The notes below the pieces were generated by a model. It was not told the DNA's origin, made no database searches, and worked only from the letters and a program-made list of their open reading frames with translations. From contig JADCRB010000038.1 in NCBI GenBank assembly GCA_021464245.1, forward strand, positions 1,976,110-2,040,109: 64,000 nt of DNA, given 5' to 3'. Made by a program: the position numbers and the translations under genes. How positions within the stretch are numbered: position 1 is the first letter of the stretch; each line of letters opens with the position of its first letter. This DNA comes from Carallia brachiata. Its lineage: Eukaryota > Streptophyta > Magnoliopsida > Malpighiales > Rhizophoraceae. Shown here one piece after another: positions 47,360-59,040 of this stretch.

Positions 47360-49295
47360 GCAGCGGTCACGCTGGCGTTACTGGTGGCAACTACAGTCGT
47401 TGGCAGTAGAAAACATGGGAAACAGAGCGAGAGACAGAGAGGAGAAAACAAGGAGCGAAGATTCCGTTAAAAATGGAGTCAGCGCGCATGTTTATATGTT
47501 TTTTTGTTTTGTTTTTTTTTTAATTTTTTTAAATTTAGACTAATTTATTGATAGAAGAAGAAACAATTCAAGAATTCGACCTTTCAATCTTACTTATTAA
47601 TATATTGACGCTGTTAGAAATAGGAGTTTACGTTATATTATTATTATAATGTAATTACTCTGTTTTTTAATTTTTATTTTAAATTTTACCAAAAAAATGA
47701 AAAAGGAATTTGCGGAAATTAATTAATTTCTTGGGTGAGGTCCCTGAATCCGACAGTGGCGGCGTGGAGAGAGAAAAGAGGGAGACGAACGCTTTGTTTG
47801 GAGGCTCTTTTGCCGCTTTGTGCTGTGTATGAGTGTCACCAATCTATGATCATATTGTTATGGGCGTGGGGCTTGTAAATTATTTACTTAAATGAATTAC
47901 CAGTACGAATTTTATGAACCTTTTTTTATATAATATATTCTATATTATATTGATGACTTTTTATACAAAATATAAATATTTTTATGATTTTATAATATTT
48001 TACTATACATCTTTTATATATTATATAAAATATAATTTCATAAAACCGTTTATTGTATAAATAAATGAATTAATTTGCTTTATTTACTTACATTAAGTAA
48101 TTTTGTTGTAATTTAACTCAAAATAAATTTAAAAAAATCTTATAAAATTGGCTCTAAATCTATGGAATCTCATCATCCATTTATTCATATAGTATACAAT
48201 ATAAAAATATCATGCAATTATTTGTGCTAGAGAAAGTGGGTGTGTCTAGACTTTTTTTTTGGTTTAATGAAGCAGAGAAGTGCATGTGTGCTCCTCAGCT
48301 ATGTTCAGATTAGTGCTTCATGGGATTTGTCAATGGTGGACGATCAGGGATCCAATTCCAATTATTACTGAACTCGAGACTTCTGTTCTATCACTCCAAC
48401 TGGTAGCTTCTTGGTAAATTAGAGTGCTTCTTCAATTCTTCTTGATTAAGTTTTATTGACTGTAAAAAGAGGTAACGACCTCTGAATTTCTTTATATTAT
48501 TCTTGAATAGACGCGCTAGTGATTTAAGACTCATCAATATTGTGGTGGATTTAAGAAAATTTCAGTCGATTTTAACAATATACCACTTGACTTCTATAAA
48601 AATTGTTAAATAAAGTATTCAAATAAAAATTATTGTGATCTTAGTACACAAATCAAATGACTAATATAATCATAATAAATCTTTTTTTTTGCTGGTAAAA
48701 AAAAAACTTCTACTCTAATATTCTATATCTAATACTCTATCTAAGAGTTATCACTATTTATTAAAAGAAAAAATTACTTTTCCAGATAAAAGAAGATTGA
48801 AAAAGCACTCAAATAGAATTGTTTAAATTTAATATGTAACCAATTAAATTTAATATAAAAAAAAAATAATAGTGATTTTTTTTACTTAGTTACACTTAAA
48901 ATCAAAACAGTTATAAATTGTGTCTAATCAATTGTATTTAGATATTTTTTCCGGTAAATTTTTTTCTAAAAATGTAATAGGCCCTTTATTAAATTTGTTT
49001 ATAGCTTCTAGTTTTGACGCTGGTTCCGTGATGAGTGGAATCTGACTATCGACAACTTGGTTATAGTTTTTCATGTGGATTTTTTTATCAATTCTAACCG
49101 AACTGAACTGTTACATGGTTCAACTAGTGTCTACTTTTAGAGGACTACAACCAGAGCCGGAAACCATGGCTTGATCCCATTTTGAATCAACAGAAAGATG
49201 AAACGACCAAAAAACCATTTGGCCGATTATATTTTACGATCCTTTTTTTTTTTCCTTTAACTTAGATATATAAATTGTTAGCATCATTTCTTTAT
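47360..49295. other. SCAI upstream region and AT-rich intergenic sequence
   Basis: 47360-47480 is GC-rich and purine/pyrimidine-rich, and is probably the SCAI leader. I see no TATA box. An imperfect palindrome (TTTTATGAA...TATAATATA arms) spans about 47905-48065. Between 48760 and 48985 another weak inverted repeat resembles sequence near 59930-59990. No gene is seen. Confidence 0.35.
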
Positions 49296-49300
49296 TTTTC

Positions 49301-49314
49301 ACACACACACACAG

Positions 49315-49342
<28 letters not shown>
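49301..49342. repeat. compound (AC)n(AT)n microsatellite
   Basis: Six AC repeats at 49301-49312 run, after AG, into about 14 AT repeats at 49315-49342. It is likely to be length-variable. Confidence 0.95.
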
Positions 49343-49346
<4 letters not shown>

Positions 49347-52300
49347 CTCTCAATTTCTCAATTACTCTAATTTAATTACACTACTTAAATTTTAACTATT
49401 CGCTGATATTCTTGTTTATTTATTTTCCACGTCACTTATAAAAAGGTCGAGTGAAGGTTAAATGTTCAAAAAGGGTAAAAGACAGTTAACAAAACTCAAT
49501 TTTGTAACACGTGATCTTTGATTTGCCTACCAACGGGGATCATGAGATGCCCATCCAATCATGCGAACATACGAAATTAATTAAGGATTGCATATGCCAC
49601 TACTGTTAAAACAAAAGCACTCAAGTTTGATGTTTTTTATACAAAATTGAGCTTTTTTTTTTAAGTGTCAAGTTCAAGTTTCAATTTGTTTTGTGAAATT
49701 ATTAGCAAAAAAATGTGCAAATCTAAAGTGAGAGATAGAGACAATTATGCGCTTCTTTCTCCTTAATTGAGAAACGCCCTCATCTTAATTATTACTGCTA
49801 TCATAACTTATTCCAGTTATTATTCTTCAGTTATCAAGTTGTATAACTCTTTATTGCTTTGCATGGTCATCTTTTGTTATCAAAGTGTCACTTTGATAAT
49901 CATTAAAAGATGGGTAAGTCTACTAATTCCAGCATCAGATTCAAATAGATCTCAATCAAATATATAGGTTCTCGACACTAAAATCTTTGAGAAATTCTAA
50001 TTTGACTCATTCAAAATGTATTAAGTAACTTAATATTAAATGCGAGCGAAGACAAAACTTTAAATAAGGTCCAACTTGAAATGAAATTTTTACAAAACTA
50101 ATTTGTGTGATATAAATCATATGTATTCTATACTCATTAAAAAATAAAAGTAAAATTAGCAAGTACCAAAACATCTTTTTAGGACAATAACTGACATAAT
50201 TAGAAAATTGTTTGCATATTACTTCCACTAATTTAGCATTGTCATCACTAACCAAAAACACTGCGGTAAAATAACATTCTGAGTGTAGCAGTTAGGTTTG
50301 ATATTTTTGGTTTCTTTTCTATTTAGAACAATATTTGCTTCCCACAATTTCAAGTTCACACTTCTCAACTTGTCTAGTATCTTAGAGTTGTTGCTTGGGA
50401 CAAAGTGAGTATATGCAAGACAATAGTCATTAGAAAAAATTGAAATCCATTCTTTAATCTCAGTAACTAGTGCACTCACGTCAACTTTTCTTGTTTATTT
50501 TCACACTCATAATGATCATTTAGATAAGATTGCAAACAAACTAATCTAACGGGATGATCAAAAAATAGTAGCAACTAGACCACTATTTGAAATATTCTCA
50601 AAATAATTTTGTCATTTAGTCTTCATTATTGTAAGAGGTTTTTGTCATTCTTTATCATATTCTCTTCATTCTAAGATAGCAACAACATTAAAACATACAA
50701 CTTAAACTAAATAGTTAGTAGGATAATAAAAGCTTGATAAACTGTAAGTAATTTTGTTAAAATTTTCGGACTATATGATTTTTTTTTTTTTTTTTGCATA
50801 TATTCCATAGATTGGGATACAAATTGAGTAATATTAATTGCAGCAAACATATGACATAATTCGCTATATTCAAAACATTAGAACTCGGGTGCTTCTGTTC
50901 TAGTGGTAGCAACATCTTAATTTCTCAACTTCAGATGTTAGTTCTCTTGAGTGGTCACCTCATCATCTATATTGGTCAGCGGATCGAGATCACATACGCC
51001 TAGAAACTGAGTTTCATTAATCTTATTCTTGTCCTAGTTGATTTTTGAACTTTCATTTGACATTTTTGTAATTGATGTTCCAACAAAAAAAAAAGTAAAT
51101 AAATAAAAGAGTAGAGATAGTAGTTAGTATCTAAAGATTTCTCGATGTATATGTGGTAACTATTACAAGTAGAAATAATTGGGAGAATTGAAAAATAGAA
51201 AGATGGATTGTGGTGCAGAGAAAAATGAAATGAAGTTGGTATCTACAGAGCTAAGTTAAAGAAAAAAATTACTAAATATGTCAAAAAAAAAAAAACATTC
51301 TTTGCAATGGTTATTTTGTAATACAACGCTCATATGTTTCTCGTCAATTTTATTTTTGATTTTGGTTTCAATTTTTGAAGAGATCGAGTGGTAATTAGAC
51401 CTAAGCTTGACCTTCCAAAACAAACTTATTTCGGGTAGTGGAGGCCACGCCTCATGTAATGATATGTAGGCATGCGGTGGACTAGTGTTGACCTTGGTGC
51501 TGTGACTAGAGGATTTTAAGAAATTATTTCTTCATAGTAAGTCGTAATCATTCAGTTTTTTCTCGTTCTCATTAGACAATATTTCTGGTGGAATTGCGCA
51601 CATCACCCTTACCTTTCTATCATTTACATCAAAAAAAAAAAAAAAAAAAACAAAAAGAAATTGTTTACTTGTATTGTAGGCCTAGAAATTTTCTTAATTT
51701 TATAACCAAACATCAGCTAACTCTTATGTTCTTTCTTAAAATTTTGCTAAATCGATTCTTTTTCAAGTTTACAATTTCTGCAAAGGCCGCATGTTGCCAT
51801 CAATCTCATTCATTCTCAACCTCACCACCCAAATGGCCATTTGAGCTACCTTTGGCGGTAAGTTTAGAATGGAAAGAAGCGTGTTGGAATGAATAAGCAT
51901 AACACAGTTGTGTGGTGGACAATTGGAGACCAATTCACGTCAAGGGGTAGAGAGACTGGATATTGGATTGCCAAACGCCAAAGATGCCCCGTCTCGGTTC
52001 TACTCTATAATAATACAAAAGGAATGTTCGTGGGAAGGACAAAATGCCATTGTCTCTTAATTCCGTGTCTGGCTAAACGCATCAAAACCACCTTATCATG
52101 AAGATCGACAAGATTTGCCACCCACTACACTTCCATTTTGGCCATGAGATGATGCGACTACTTCCGTTGCCATATATGCTAACATGAGCTGGCATAGAGT
52201 TAGTTTGCACGTCCTCAGAAGATGCTACTCTTAAACGAATTCAATGCGCAGTCACAATAGCTTCTCACGTCCTTACTAAAAAATTGGATTTGGTTTACTC

Positions 52301-52445
52301 ATTAAGGCATTGTCGTAATTGAAGTTTTTTTTTTTTTTTTTTTGTTATTAATCGTAAAGCAATCACGAAATTGCTGTCAATTATTGAAGGGTACTGGCAG
52401 CAGTTAAGAAAAAAATGTTCATTAGTCCACCATATCATAAAAATA
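49343..52445. other. AT-rich intergenic sequence
   Basis: No gene is recognised. Minus-strand open stretches at 50228-50479 and 50007-50261 overlap in different frames and look like decayed coding sequence (EIKEWISIFSNDYCLAYTH, SDDNAKLVEVICKQFSNYV), but I cannot assign a family. Long A/T runs lie near 50780, 51630 and 52325. Confidence 0.35.
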
Positions 52446-52847
52446 TGACGATGTAAGATGAACAAAAAAATTGACGAATAACTCAAGAATTCATCTGAAA
52501 AATAGAAAAATAAGGGAAATCCACCCGTAATAGACGCAGGAATCCACCGTAGTAGACATAGGAATCCACTCGCAAACAAATGAAAATCATATTTGTTTAA
52601 AATTTGATATCAAGTATCATAATCTCTCTGTTTGAATAATAAAATTGATGCTGAAACCTATTTATCAAGTTAAACTGAACTAACTAATTATGAATAGAAT
52701 TCTAAACGGAAAATAACTGTAATTAAAAAAATAACTCTAAATAGGATTCTAAATAATATAATATCGAACTTCAAATCTAAATTATTATCATACTATAAAA
52801 TACTATTAAATTCTTGAATAATAAGAACGTTCTTTCTTTGTTCTCCA
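52446..52847 (-). repeat. 3' LTR of the PDS5-carrying element
   Basis: About 400 bp, collinear with 55172-55553. Shared blocks include AATCCACC, CAAACAAATGAAAAT, GTTAAACTGAACTAACTAATTATGAAT, CTCTAAATA-GATTCTAAATAATATAATAT and TTGTTCTCCA. On the element strand it begins TGGAGAACAAAG and is preceded by the purine-rich GCAGAGGAG, a fitting polypurine tract. The end facing 52446 reads CATCGTCA, giving TG...CA ends. Confidence 0.75.
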
Positions 52848-53098
52848 TCATACTCCTCTGCTTGCAAAAAATTCGTCCTCAAATTTCGAAGTGCAGGAGA
52901 ACGAGAAAGAATGGGCTTAGAACTGAAGAAAAATCTTTGGGAAAAACTGGAGGCGGCAGCAACGAAACAAACATCAATAACTCTGTAGGAAAAAATTGGA
53001 AATTGAAACTACAAAGAAATGAACAAATCAATTTCTTCCACAATTTGTGTAACCTCTCCAGTTACAAATGGTCTAAAAAAATTTAGAGGAATAACAAC

Positions 53099-54200
53099 TT
53101 ATTCAACATGTATCATCTCACTGCTCACAACTGGTGCGACAGATTCATTAACAACCAAATCAACTTTCGGAGGCAAAGACACATATGTTGTTATTTCATC
53201 ATTAATGTGATCAACTTTTAATAGAGAAACTTCATCTAAAAATTCTGACTTTGCTATTTCTGGCTCATCTTCAATGGGAAGAGGAAGATCATGGAATGTC
53301 AATTCCAAAACACGAGCATTGACTGATTCAGCTGCAAGTTGGATGATTTTACTAATTGTACTGACTGGAGCACATGAGTGATCTTCAATTTTACCTTGAT
53401 CAGTAGGAGTAACAACCTTATCTCGAATAATATGAACATCAATTTGTGCATCAATCTCAAACATATCTTGACATAATACAACAAGGACATCACTGTGCTT
53501 ATGCAATGATATGCCATAAAATTTAATTGCGTGTATCACGTAAGGCTTGAGTTTAGAAGCGCAACTTTTAATCACTCGTTATTCCAATGTGTAAAAAAGA
53601 GGGAAAATCGTTGCACGAACTTTCTCCATATTATATAATAGAAGGAAAAGTAAATCAGAAGAGATATTCTCACTGTCTTCTAGCTCACATATTATAATTT
53701 TTTCCATTAGTATAAACACTCTCCGTTATTGATAGTCCCTTATACTAATAAGGAAGTGGTAAAACATCTTAACAGTCAATGAATCACAACCAAGATCCAA
53801 CATCATGTAATAAGATTGCACCCTTGCAAAAGTGTCAAAAATAAAGATCCGCTTAACATATAAAGGACTACTATTGTCACACAAATCCTCAAACGATGGA
53901 ACAATCAGCTCAAAAATTTCTCTCATCACATTACCCCAAGAAAAAGCATATGGAGCAGTTATCCTTAGTATCTCACGAAGGCAAGAAGTAACCGAAATTC
54001 TTACATTAACATCGTAATGTCGAAATAATTAATGGCTAATAAACACATTTTCAATGGATGTAGGGTAACTTGCATTGTACCTGACTGATTCAGTCTCCAT
54101 AAGTAATCTTCGATTTCGTCAAGAAGAGAAAGCAAGCCTCTAGCGTAAACAGGAGAACTATGTAACCTTTTCCCTGCATACCAAACAATTATAGCCATCT
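53099..54200 (-). pseudogene. PDS5: captured, intronless PDS5 (cohesin cofactor) fragment
   Basis: PDS5 is a HEAT-repeat protein that regulates cohesin on chromosomes. In order on the minus strand are LLSLLDEIEDYLWRLNQSGTMQ, LLRHYDVNV, RISVTSCLREILRITAPYA, REIFELIVPSFEDLCDNSS, and DTFARVQSYYMMLDLGCDSL. Next come MFYHFLISIRDY, SENISSDLLFLLL and IKSCASKLKPYVIHAIK. These match the N-terminal part of plant PDS5 proteins in sequence and order. It begins at a Met (54198) near the usual PDS5 start. No introns separate blocks that are split by introns in ordinary plant genes, so it came through RNA. Frameshifts near 54000, 53930 and 53720 and an in-frame stop near 53580 kill it. The last 90 residues of the final frame (53099-53380) are acidic and not recognisable as PDS5. 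Confidence 0.8.
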
Positions 54201-55171
54201 CTTTTTCTCTTTTTCACTTTTTTTTTTTCACTCAAAACAAACTAAAAAGAAACAAAAGCTAACACTTTTTTTCTCCTCCCAAAGAAAAAAAAAAAACAAT
54301 TTGAATTTTTTTTCTCAATTTTTTTTTTTACAAACACTCTATGACACTCAAAACATTGATTCTTGACTCGAAGAATTGTACTGGAAAGACAAATCACCCT
54401 TATTTATTATTATTTTTTCATTTCTTTCTTTTTTTTAAACCTAAATATAAACAATTTAAAATAGTAAAAAAGAAAAAACAAGAGAGCAAACAAACATGTT
54501 GGCGGCAGAGGACTCGACTCTAGTGATAGCACGGTGCGCTTTGGTGAGGTTAGCACCGTTTATCAGAGGTCAAGAGAGGTTGGACGAAAGTCAAACGGGT
54601 GCTGGTGTGGGAAGCAAAGCACTGAACACAGAGGTTTGGTAAACTGAGCAGCGGCACTGTAGAAGAAGTTCGACGGACGTCGATGTGCTGGCTTCCAATT
54701 GACGTGCTAATGGTAGGGAAGAAAAGATCAGCGGCTGGTTGTCCGTTTTGTACTAGGTTTGAGCGACGGTAACGTACAGTTCAGCGGTGAAGAAACGACA
54801 AAGCAAAGGGAGCCAGCAACTTCGGGCGATCGAAACGACTTGTTTCCAATCAATTTTCGACACGTGAAGGGTTGGGGTGTGCAGATCGGTGGTTGGCAGT
54901 TTTGTCGGGGTGATTTTGGAGGTCTCTGGCAACTGTTGAAAGCAATGAATGGCGGCAGTAGCGGCGCTCCGGTGACTAACGGCGGCAGTCCAGTGATTAG
55001 CTGTGGCATGAAGAACAAAATGTCTTTTTGTGATTTTCAAGATTTTTGCGAATTGCGATGAGTTTTTTGTGATTTTTTGCAAAAATCAAGGTGAAGAACA
55101 GACATGGATGTTTGTTTGTGTGTGGTTTGAGAACAAAAGCGGGTTTGGATTGAGGTTTACATTGATACCAA

Positions 55172-55553
55172 ACTAACGTAGATCGAACAAAAATTGATGA
55201 AAAACTCTAGAATCCATTTGAAAAAATTAAAAAAAAAATAACGAGAATTCACTCGTAACACATGCAGGAATCCACCCACAAACAAATGAAAATTACATTC
55301 ATTTAAATTTTAATATTAAATATCATAATTTCTCTATCTGAATAATAAAACTAATAATGAAACATATTTATAGAGTTAAACTGAACTAACTAATTATGAA
55401 TATAATTTTAAATAGAAAATAACTCTAATTAAGAAAATAACTCTAAATAAGATTCTAAATAATATAATATCAAACTTCAAATCCAAATTATTGTCATAAA
55501 TATAAAATACTAATAAATTCTTAAATAATAAGAATTTTTTTTTTTGTTCTCCA
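55172..55553 (-). repeat. 5' LTR of the PDS5-carrying element
   Basis: About 380 bp, collinear with 52446-52847. On the element strand it starts TGGAGAACAAA and is followed, after two bases, by the primer-binding-site match TGGTATCA. Confidence 0.75.
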
Positions 55554-55559
55554 TTATAT

Positions 55560-55780
55560 GGTTCACAACATGTATACTTATTTGCATTGGATCGCTCAAA
55601 AAATATGCATAATTATCTCAACAATTTTATTACTATATAATATCTTTTCTAGTTTTTTTAACGATTGAAAGGTTAAAAAAAAAAATAAAAATAAAAATAA
55701 AAGTAAAATAAAATAAGAAAATGAGCAACTCAAATTACTTCAAAGCATGCGGATCTCATCAATAGTTTCAAGGGATGAAT
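55560..55780. other. AT-rich spacer
   Basis: No feature beyond A-rich runs near 55675-55720. Confidence 0.4.
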
Positions 55781-56106
55781 AGAACTTGATTTAAATATTG
55801 CTGCTACTCAAGGTTCAAATATGACAACTAAGCAAAGTGTTCATGTTGAAAATAATTTAGATAAGCTTCTTAGCACAATGTTGATTGTTTTTAATAAAAT
55901 TGACCAACTTGGGTCTGGTTCATCCTCTATAGTACAAAAGTTAAAAGAAATATTTACTAAGGTCTTTCAAAACAAGACTCAATAGAATATTACAAAGCTC
56001 AATCCTAGGAGGTCCAATCACAATTTTCTATTGGCTTTCTCGATGTTGCAACATAACAGAAGAATTAAAATAAAGAAGTTGTTTTCTAGTTTGCTGGGAA
56101 CAAGAT
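55780..56106 (+). repeat. unidentified coding-like repeat, copy A
   Basis: It translates, with one stop, as ENNLDKLLSTMLIVFNKIDQ, then SSIVQKLKEIFTKVFQNKTQ, a stop, NITKLNPRRSNHNFLLAFSM and LQHNRRIKIKK. Copy B at 60480-60800 is similar at the protein level (NLDQILRSMLIVLDM, FAKAFQS, KITDLNLKRSKHDLLLVFLM, LRRNKRIKMKKSSKGTQ). Amino-acid conservation across diverged DNA suggests a once-coding repeat. A SINE has inserted into its 3' end. I do not recognise the protein. Confidence 0.5.
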
Positions 56107-56116
56107 TAAACGCTAC

Positions 56117-56451
56117 CTTTTTTTTTTTATCAACAGTAAAAAGATCCATCGCAAGGTATGTTGGCTATTGAATCTGCGGGTCGAGGTTGAAGTAACTCCC
56201 ATTTTTTGGTATCTTGTTCAACCATCCTCAAAGGAAAAGACCTACCTCCCAAGCACTATAGGGGTCGAGCGAAACTCTATCACTGGAGACCATGACAATT
56301 ACCGAATCTGAAACATGCACTGAACTACACACATTGCACCTAAAGTGGCAACTTAGCGCATCGGCCAAAGGGCAGCACGGTCGTAGGGACTTGAATCTAG
56401 ATCTTTCGTATGGAAACACACTGACATACTACTAAGCTACCACTTCGATAG
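56117..56451 (-). mobile_element. tRNA-derived SINE, copy 1 (335 bp, 10-bp TSD)
   Basis: It is flanked by a perfect 10-bp duplication, TAAACGCTAC (56107-56116 and 56452-56461). On the minus strand it begins with a tRNA-like head: an A-box-like TGGTAGCTTAGTAG, then about 30 bases later a B-box-like GATTCAAGTCCC. A body then follows, ending in ATCTTTTTACTGTTGAT and an A run (the T run at 56118-56129). SINEs are transcribed by RNA polymerase III and use LINE machinery. The body matches copy 2 at 56974-57292. Confidence 0.85.
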
Positions 56452-56973
56452 TAAACGCTACTCATTAGACCATGTAGATAAAAGTTAAAAAATGTGACGA
56501 AATATATAGTTTAAGTTCTCCAAATGGTTAGTAGAACTTGCACGAATCCATTTTATTGGAAAGAATATAAGATGTTCTTCGTTGTCTCTTGGAATTAATT
56601 TTGAATAACATTTGGGCTGGAAAATTGAACTTCTCAATGGAAGGAAAGAAAAAAAAAGAGTAATAATATATATCACAAAGACTCTGTGATGAAATATTTT
56701 GAAATTTACAATTATAGAAGAATTAACTTTGTTCTTTTTTTTTTTCGATTTTACGATGTTAAAAAGTTGATAATTCTTTCTATAATTATAAATTTCAGAT
56801 ATTTTATGACACAATTTTAATAATATATATTATTATTTTAAAAAATAAAAAGATGAGATTTTACTCTGAGATGTTGAAGATCTCCACTTTGATTATTTCA
56901 ATTCCGTCATATTGATATTCTCAATGGAATTGTTAGTAAAATAGATTGAAGAAAAAAATGAAAAGGACACATT

Positions 56974-57292
56974 TTTTTAACAGAAAAAAAGATTGATTGT
57001 GGATATGTCGGTCATCAGATCTGTGGGCCCGAGCTGGCTTTTATACAGTTTTATACCTCATTCAACCCAACCCAAAGGAAGGGACCTACTACCCGAGTAC
57101 TATTGGGTTTTGAGCGGGCCTCTTCCAAGCAGACAAACTGTTAACGAGTCTGGAACTAAGGGCGCACGGGTCACTGTCAAAGCCAGACAAATTGGAGATG
57201 AAAGCCTCACAAGCATCGCCCATGGGACTCGAACTAGGGTCGTAAGTGAAGGAGACACGTCAGACCAGAACCAAACTATCACCTCGGGTAGT
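56974..57292 (-). mobile_element. tRNA-derived SINE, copy 2 (319 bp, 16-bp TSD)
   Basis: It is flanked by a perfect 16-bp duplication, ATGAAAAGGACACATT (56958-56973 and 57293-57308). The head has GGTGATAGTTTGG (A-box-like) and TAGTTCGAGTCCC (B box). The body shares with copy 1 blocks such as GGTAGGTC..TTCCTTTG, GGTTGAA, CGCAGAT/CACAGAT and the 3' end ATCTTTTTTTCTGTT followed by an A run. It is more GC-rich and less decayed than copy 1. Confidence 0.88.
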
Positions 57293-57736
57293 ATGAAAAG
57301 GACACATTAAAGGGACCTTTTTGAGTCTCTTTTATTTAAGAGGGTGTTTGGTTTGGTTTTTACATCTTACTGATTACTTTTCAGTTGCCAAAATTAAGGG
57401 GGTGTTTGGTTTAGTTGTTGTTATTTGCTGATTATTGTTAATATTACTGATTGATGACTGCAGTTATATATTGCAGCTATTGATGAATATAGTATTTGGT
57501 TAAATTAACATTAACTATTATGATTAAACAATAAATGACTATTTTAGACATTTTTTTGTATAAAATAGTCATTAAATGGGTGGCTTAAGATCAACCAATA
57601 TTAATAATAAATATATCAAAAATTAATAGAAATATAATTATAGTAAAAAAAAAAGTTTTACTTCAAATTATTGTTGAATTTAAATTTTTCAAAAAATTAT
57701 TTTTCTTATAAAATTGCCTAAAAATTAAAACCTAAA

Positions 57737-58055
57737 AACTTGGTGTCCACAAAACTTGGTGTCCACAAGTAGCCACAAAAACGACACAATATGCAAAATA
57801 TACGACACGTATAAATAAACCAAATATAACGTAATAAAGTAATTATAAGAAAATTATATGATATATTAAATAGAATTGTAGGAGTCATGTGAATAGTTGT
57901 TGAAGACTAAAATTTTTAATTTAAGAAATATATGACCAAATATACATGTCGTATATTTTTTTTGTAAATATAGAAAAATGTCATATATTTTTGCCTATTC
58001 TGTCATTTTTGTGACTACTTATGGACACCAAATTTTGTGGTCACGTAGTCGTCCT
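57737..58055. repeat. nested inverted-repeat MITE
   Basis: The left arm (ACTTGGTGTCCACAAGTAG, CCACAAAAACGACACAATATGC, ATACGACACG) matches the reverse-complemented right arm (ATTTGGTGTCCATAAGTAG, TCACAAAAATGACAGAATAGGC, ATACGACATG). A 17-base unit (aacttggtgtccacaa) is duplicated at the left end. Non-coding. Confidence 0.7.
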
Positions 58056-58389
58056 CAAATTAAAAATTTAAACTATTCAATTTATTTTTAAATCTTTTAT
58101 CCTAGACAAGAGAATGTTAATAACTACGATAGAAACAAAATTGAAAAAATGAAAGAAAAAATAGATATACATGCATCTACTATGCATGTACCAACCTATA
58201 AAAAGATGAAAAAAAATGATATAGCATAAAAAAAACATTATTATGCATAATAATAAACTTAAAATATCATTATTTTTTTGCCATTACTTTGGCACGAAAC
58301 TTTGCTTGTACTATATATGCATTGTTCACTTTGTTAATTGTGCACAATTTGTAATGATTGATGGATACTGCACAATTTGTGTAGACTAA

Positions 58390-59040
58390 TGGACACCTTT
58401 TTGAAGAAGACCCCAGCTTCTCTCTTAAAATACTCTCTCTCTAAAACTTCTCAATCTCCAACACAACCTATCTTCCCCCAACCTTCCTTGGCCAGCGACG
58501 GTGGTAGCCACCATCGTCGGCAGCCAAGCCACCTTTGCCACATCCATCCTTTCCTCCCTCTCTCCGTTTTCCCTCAGTTTTCTCCCTCTACCACTACCTT
58601 CTCCGCCTCTCTTCCCCACCCTTTTAACTACCATGGTGTTTGCTTTATTTGCTCTTAGATCTAACTCAAATAAAGCCACCCATTGCTTTCCTAGTCTCAG
58701 ATCTACGGTCCCCGTCGTCCTACCGTTCTTTTTGTTGTTCATACCGCCACCTCCGCTGCCAAAATTGTCACGACTAGCACTGGAGCTGTCACGTCGACCG
58801 CTACCGCAGCACTACCGACTACCGGTACCACTGACTCTGACAATAACCCCACAGTCGCTAGCTCGGCCGTTGACGCAGCTCTTACTGCCATCAGAGTGGA
58901 TGCCGACGGTGCGGCCTCCCCCACTGCTACCCTTGACCGCGCCGCTGCCTTTGCCGCCCATTACTCTGTCACCGGTCATGTCATCCTCACCGTCACACCC
59001 TCCACCAGCACCGACGTCGCCCATGGACCAAATGGGATAG
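58390..59040 (+). other. GC-rich, Pro/Ser/Thr/Ala-coding-like segment inside the TIR element
   Basis: Base composition jumps from about a quarter GC to over half. Plus-strand frames read Pro/Ser/Leu-rich sequence (for example SPFSLSFLPLPLPSPPLF), then Ala/Thr/Asp/Val-rich sequence (VDADGAASPTATLDRAAAF). The minus strand is also open. No family is recognised and no ATG-led frame spans it all. It may be a captured host fragment or a 5'UTR/exon piece; function is not supported. Confidence 0.4.

Larger units (their letters stand above)
52446..55553 (-). mobile_element. non-autonomous LTR retrotransposon-like element carrying a PDS5 fragment
   Basis: Two direct repeats of about 390 bp, roughly 80% alike by eye, flank 2324 bp. 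Next to the right (5') repeat, on the minus strand, TGGTATCA (55170-55163) matches the first 8 bases of the initiator-Met primer-binding site TGGTATCAGAGC. Next to the left (3') repeat is a purine-rich tract. Just inside it, AATTTGAGGACGAATTTTTTGC resembles the FEDE-type end common at the 3' end of plant Gypsy polyproteins. No gag, protease, integrase or RT is present; the interior holds a GC-rich leader (about 54500-55150) and a PDS5-derived segment (53099-54200). A target duplication is not certain (TTATA on the right versus AAATA on the left). It is inferred to be a retroelement that captured a host transcript. Confidence 0.65.

Noticed and set aside
50007..50479. Two overlapping minus-strand frames that look like decayed coding sequence
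   Set aside because: I could not match them to any family, and the frame changes midway, so I list them only as part of intergenic sequence.
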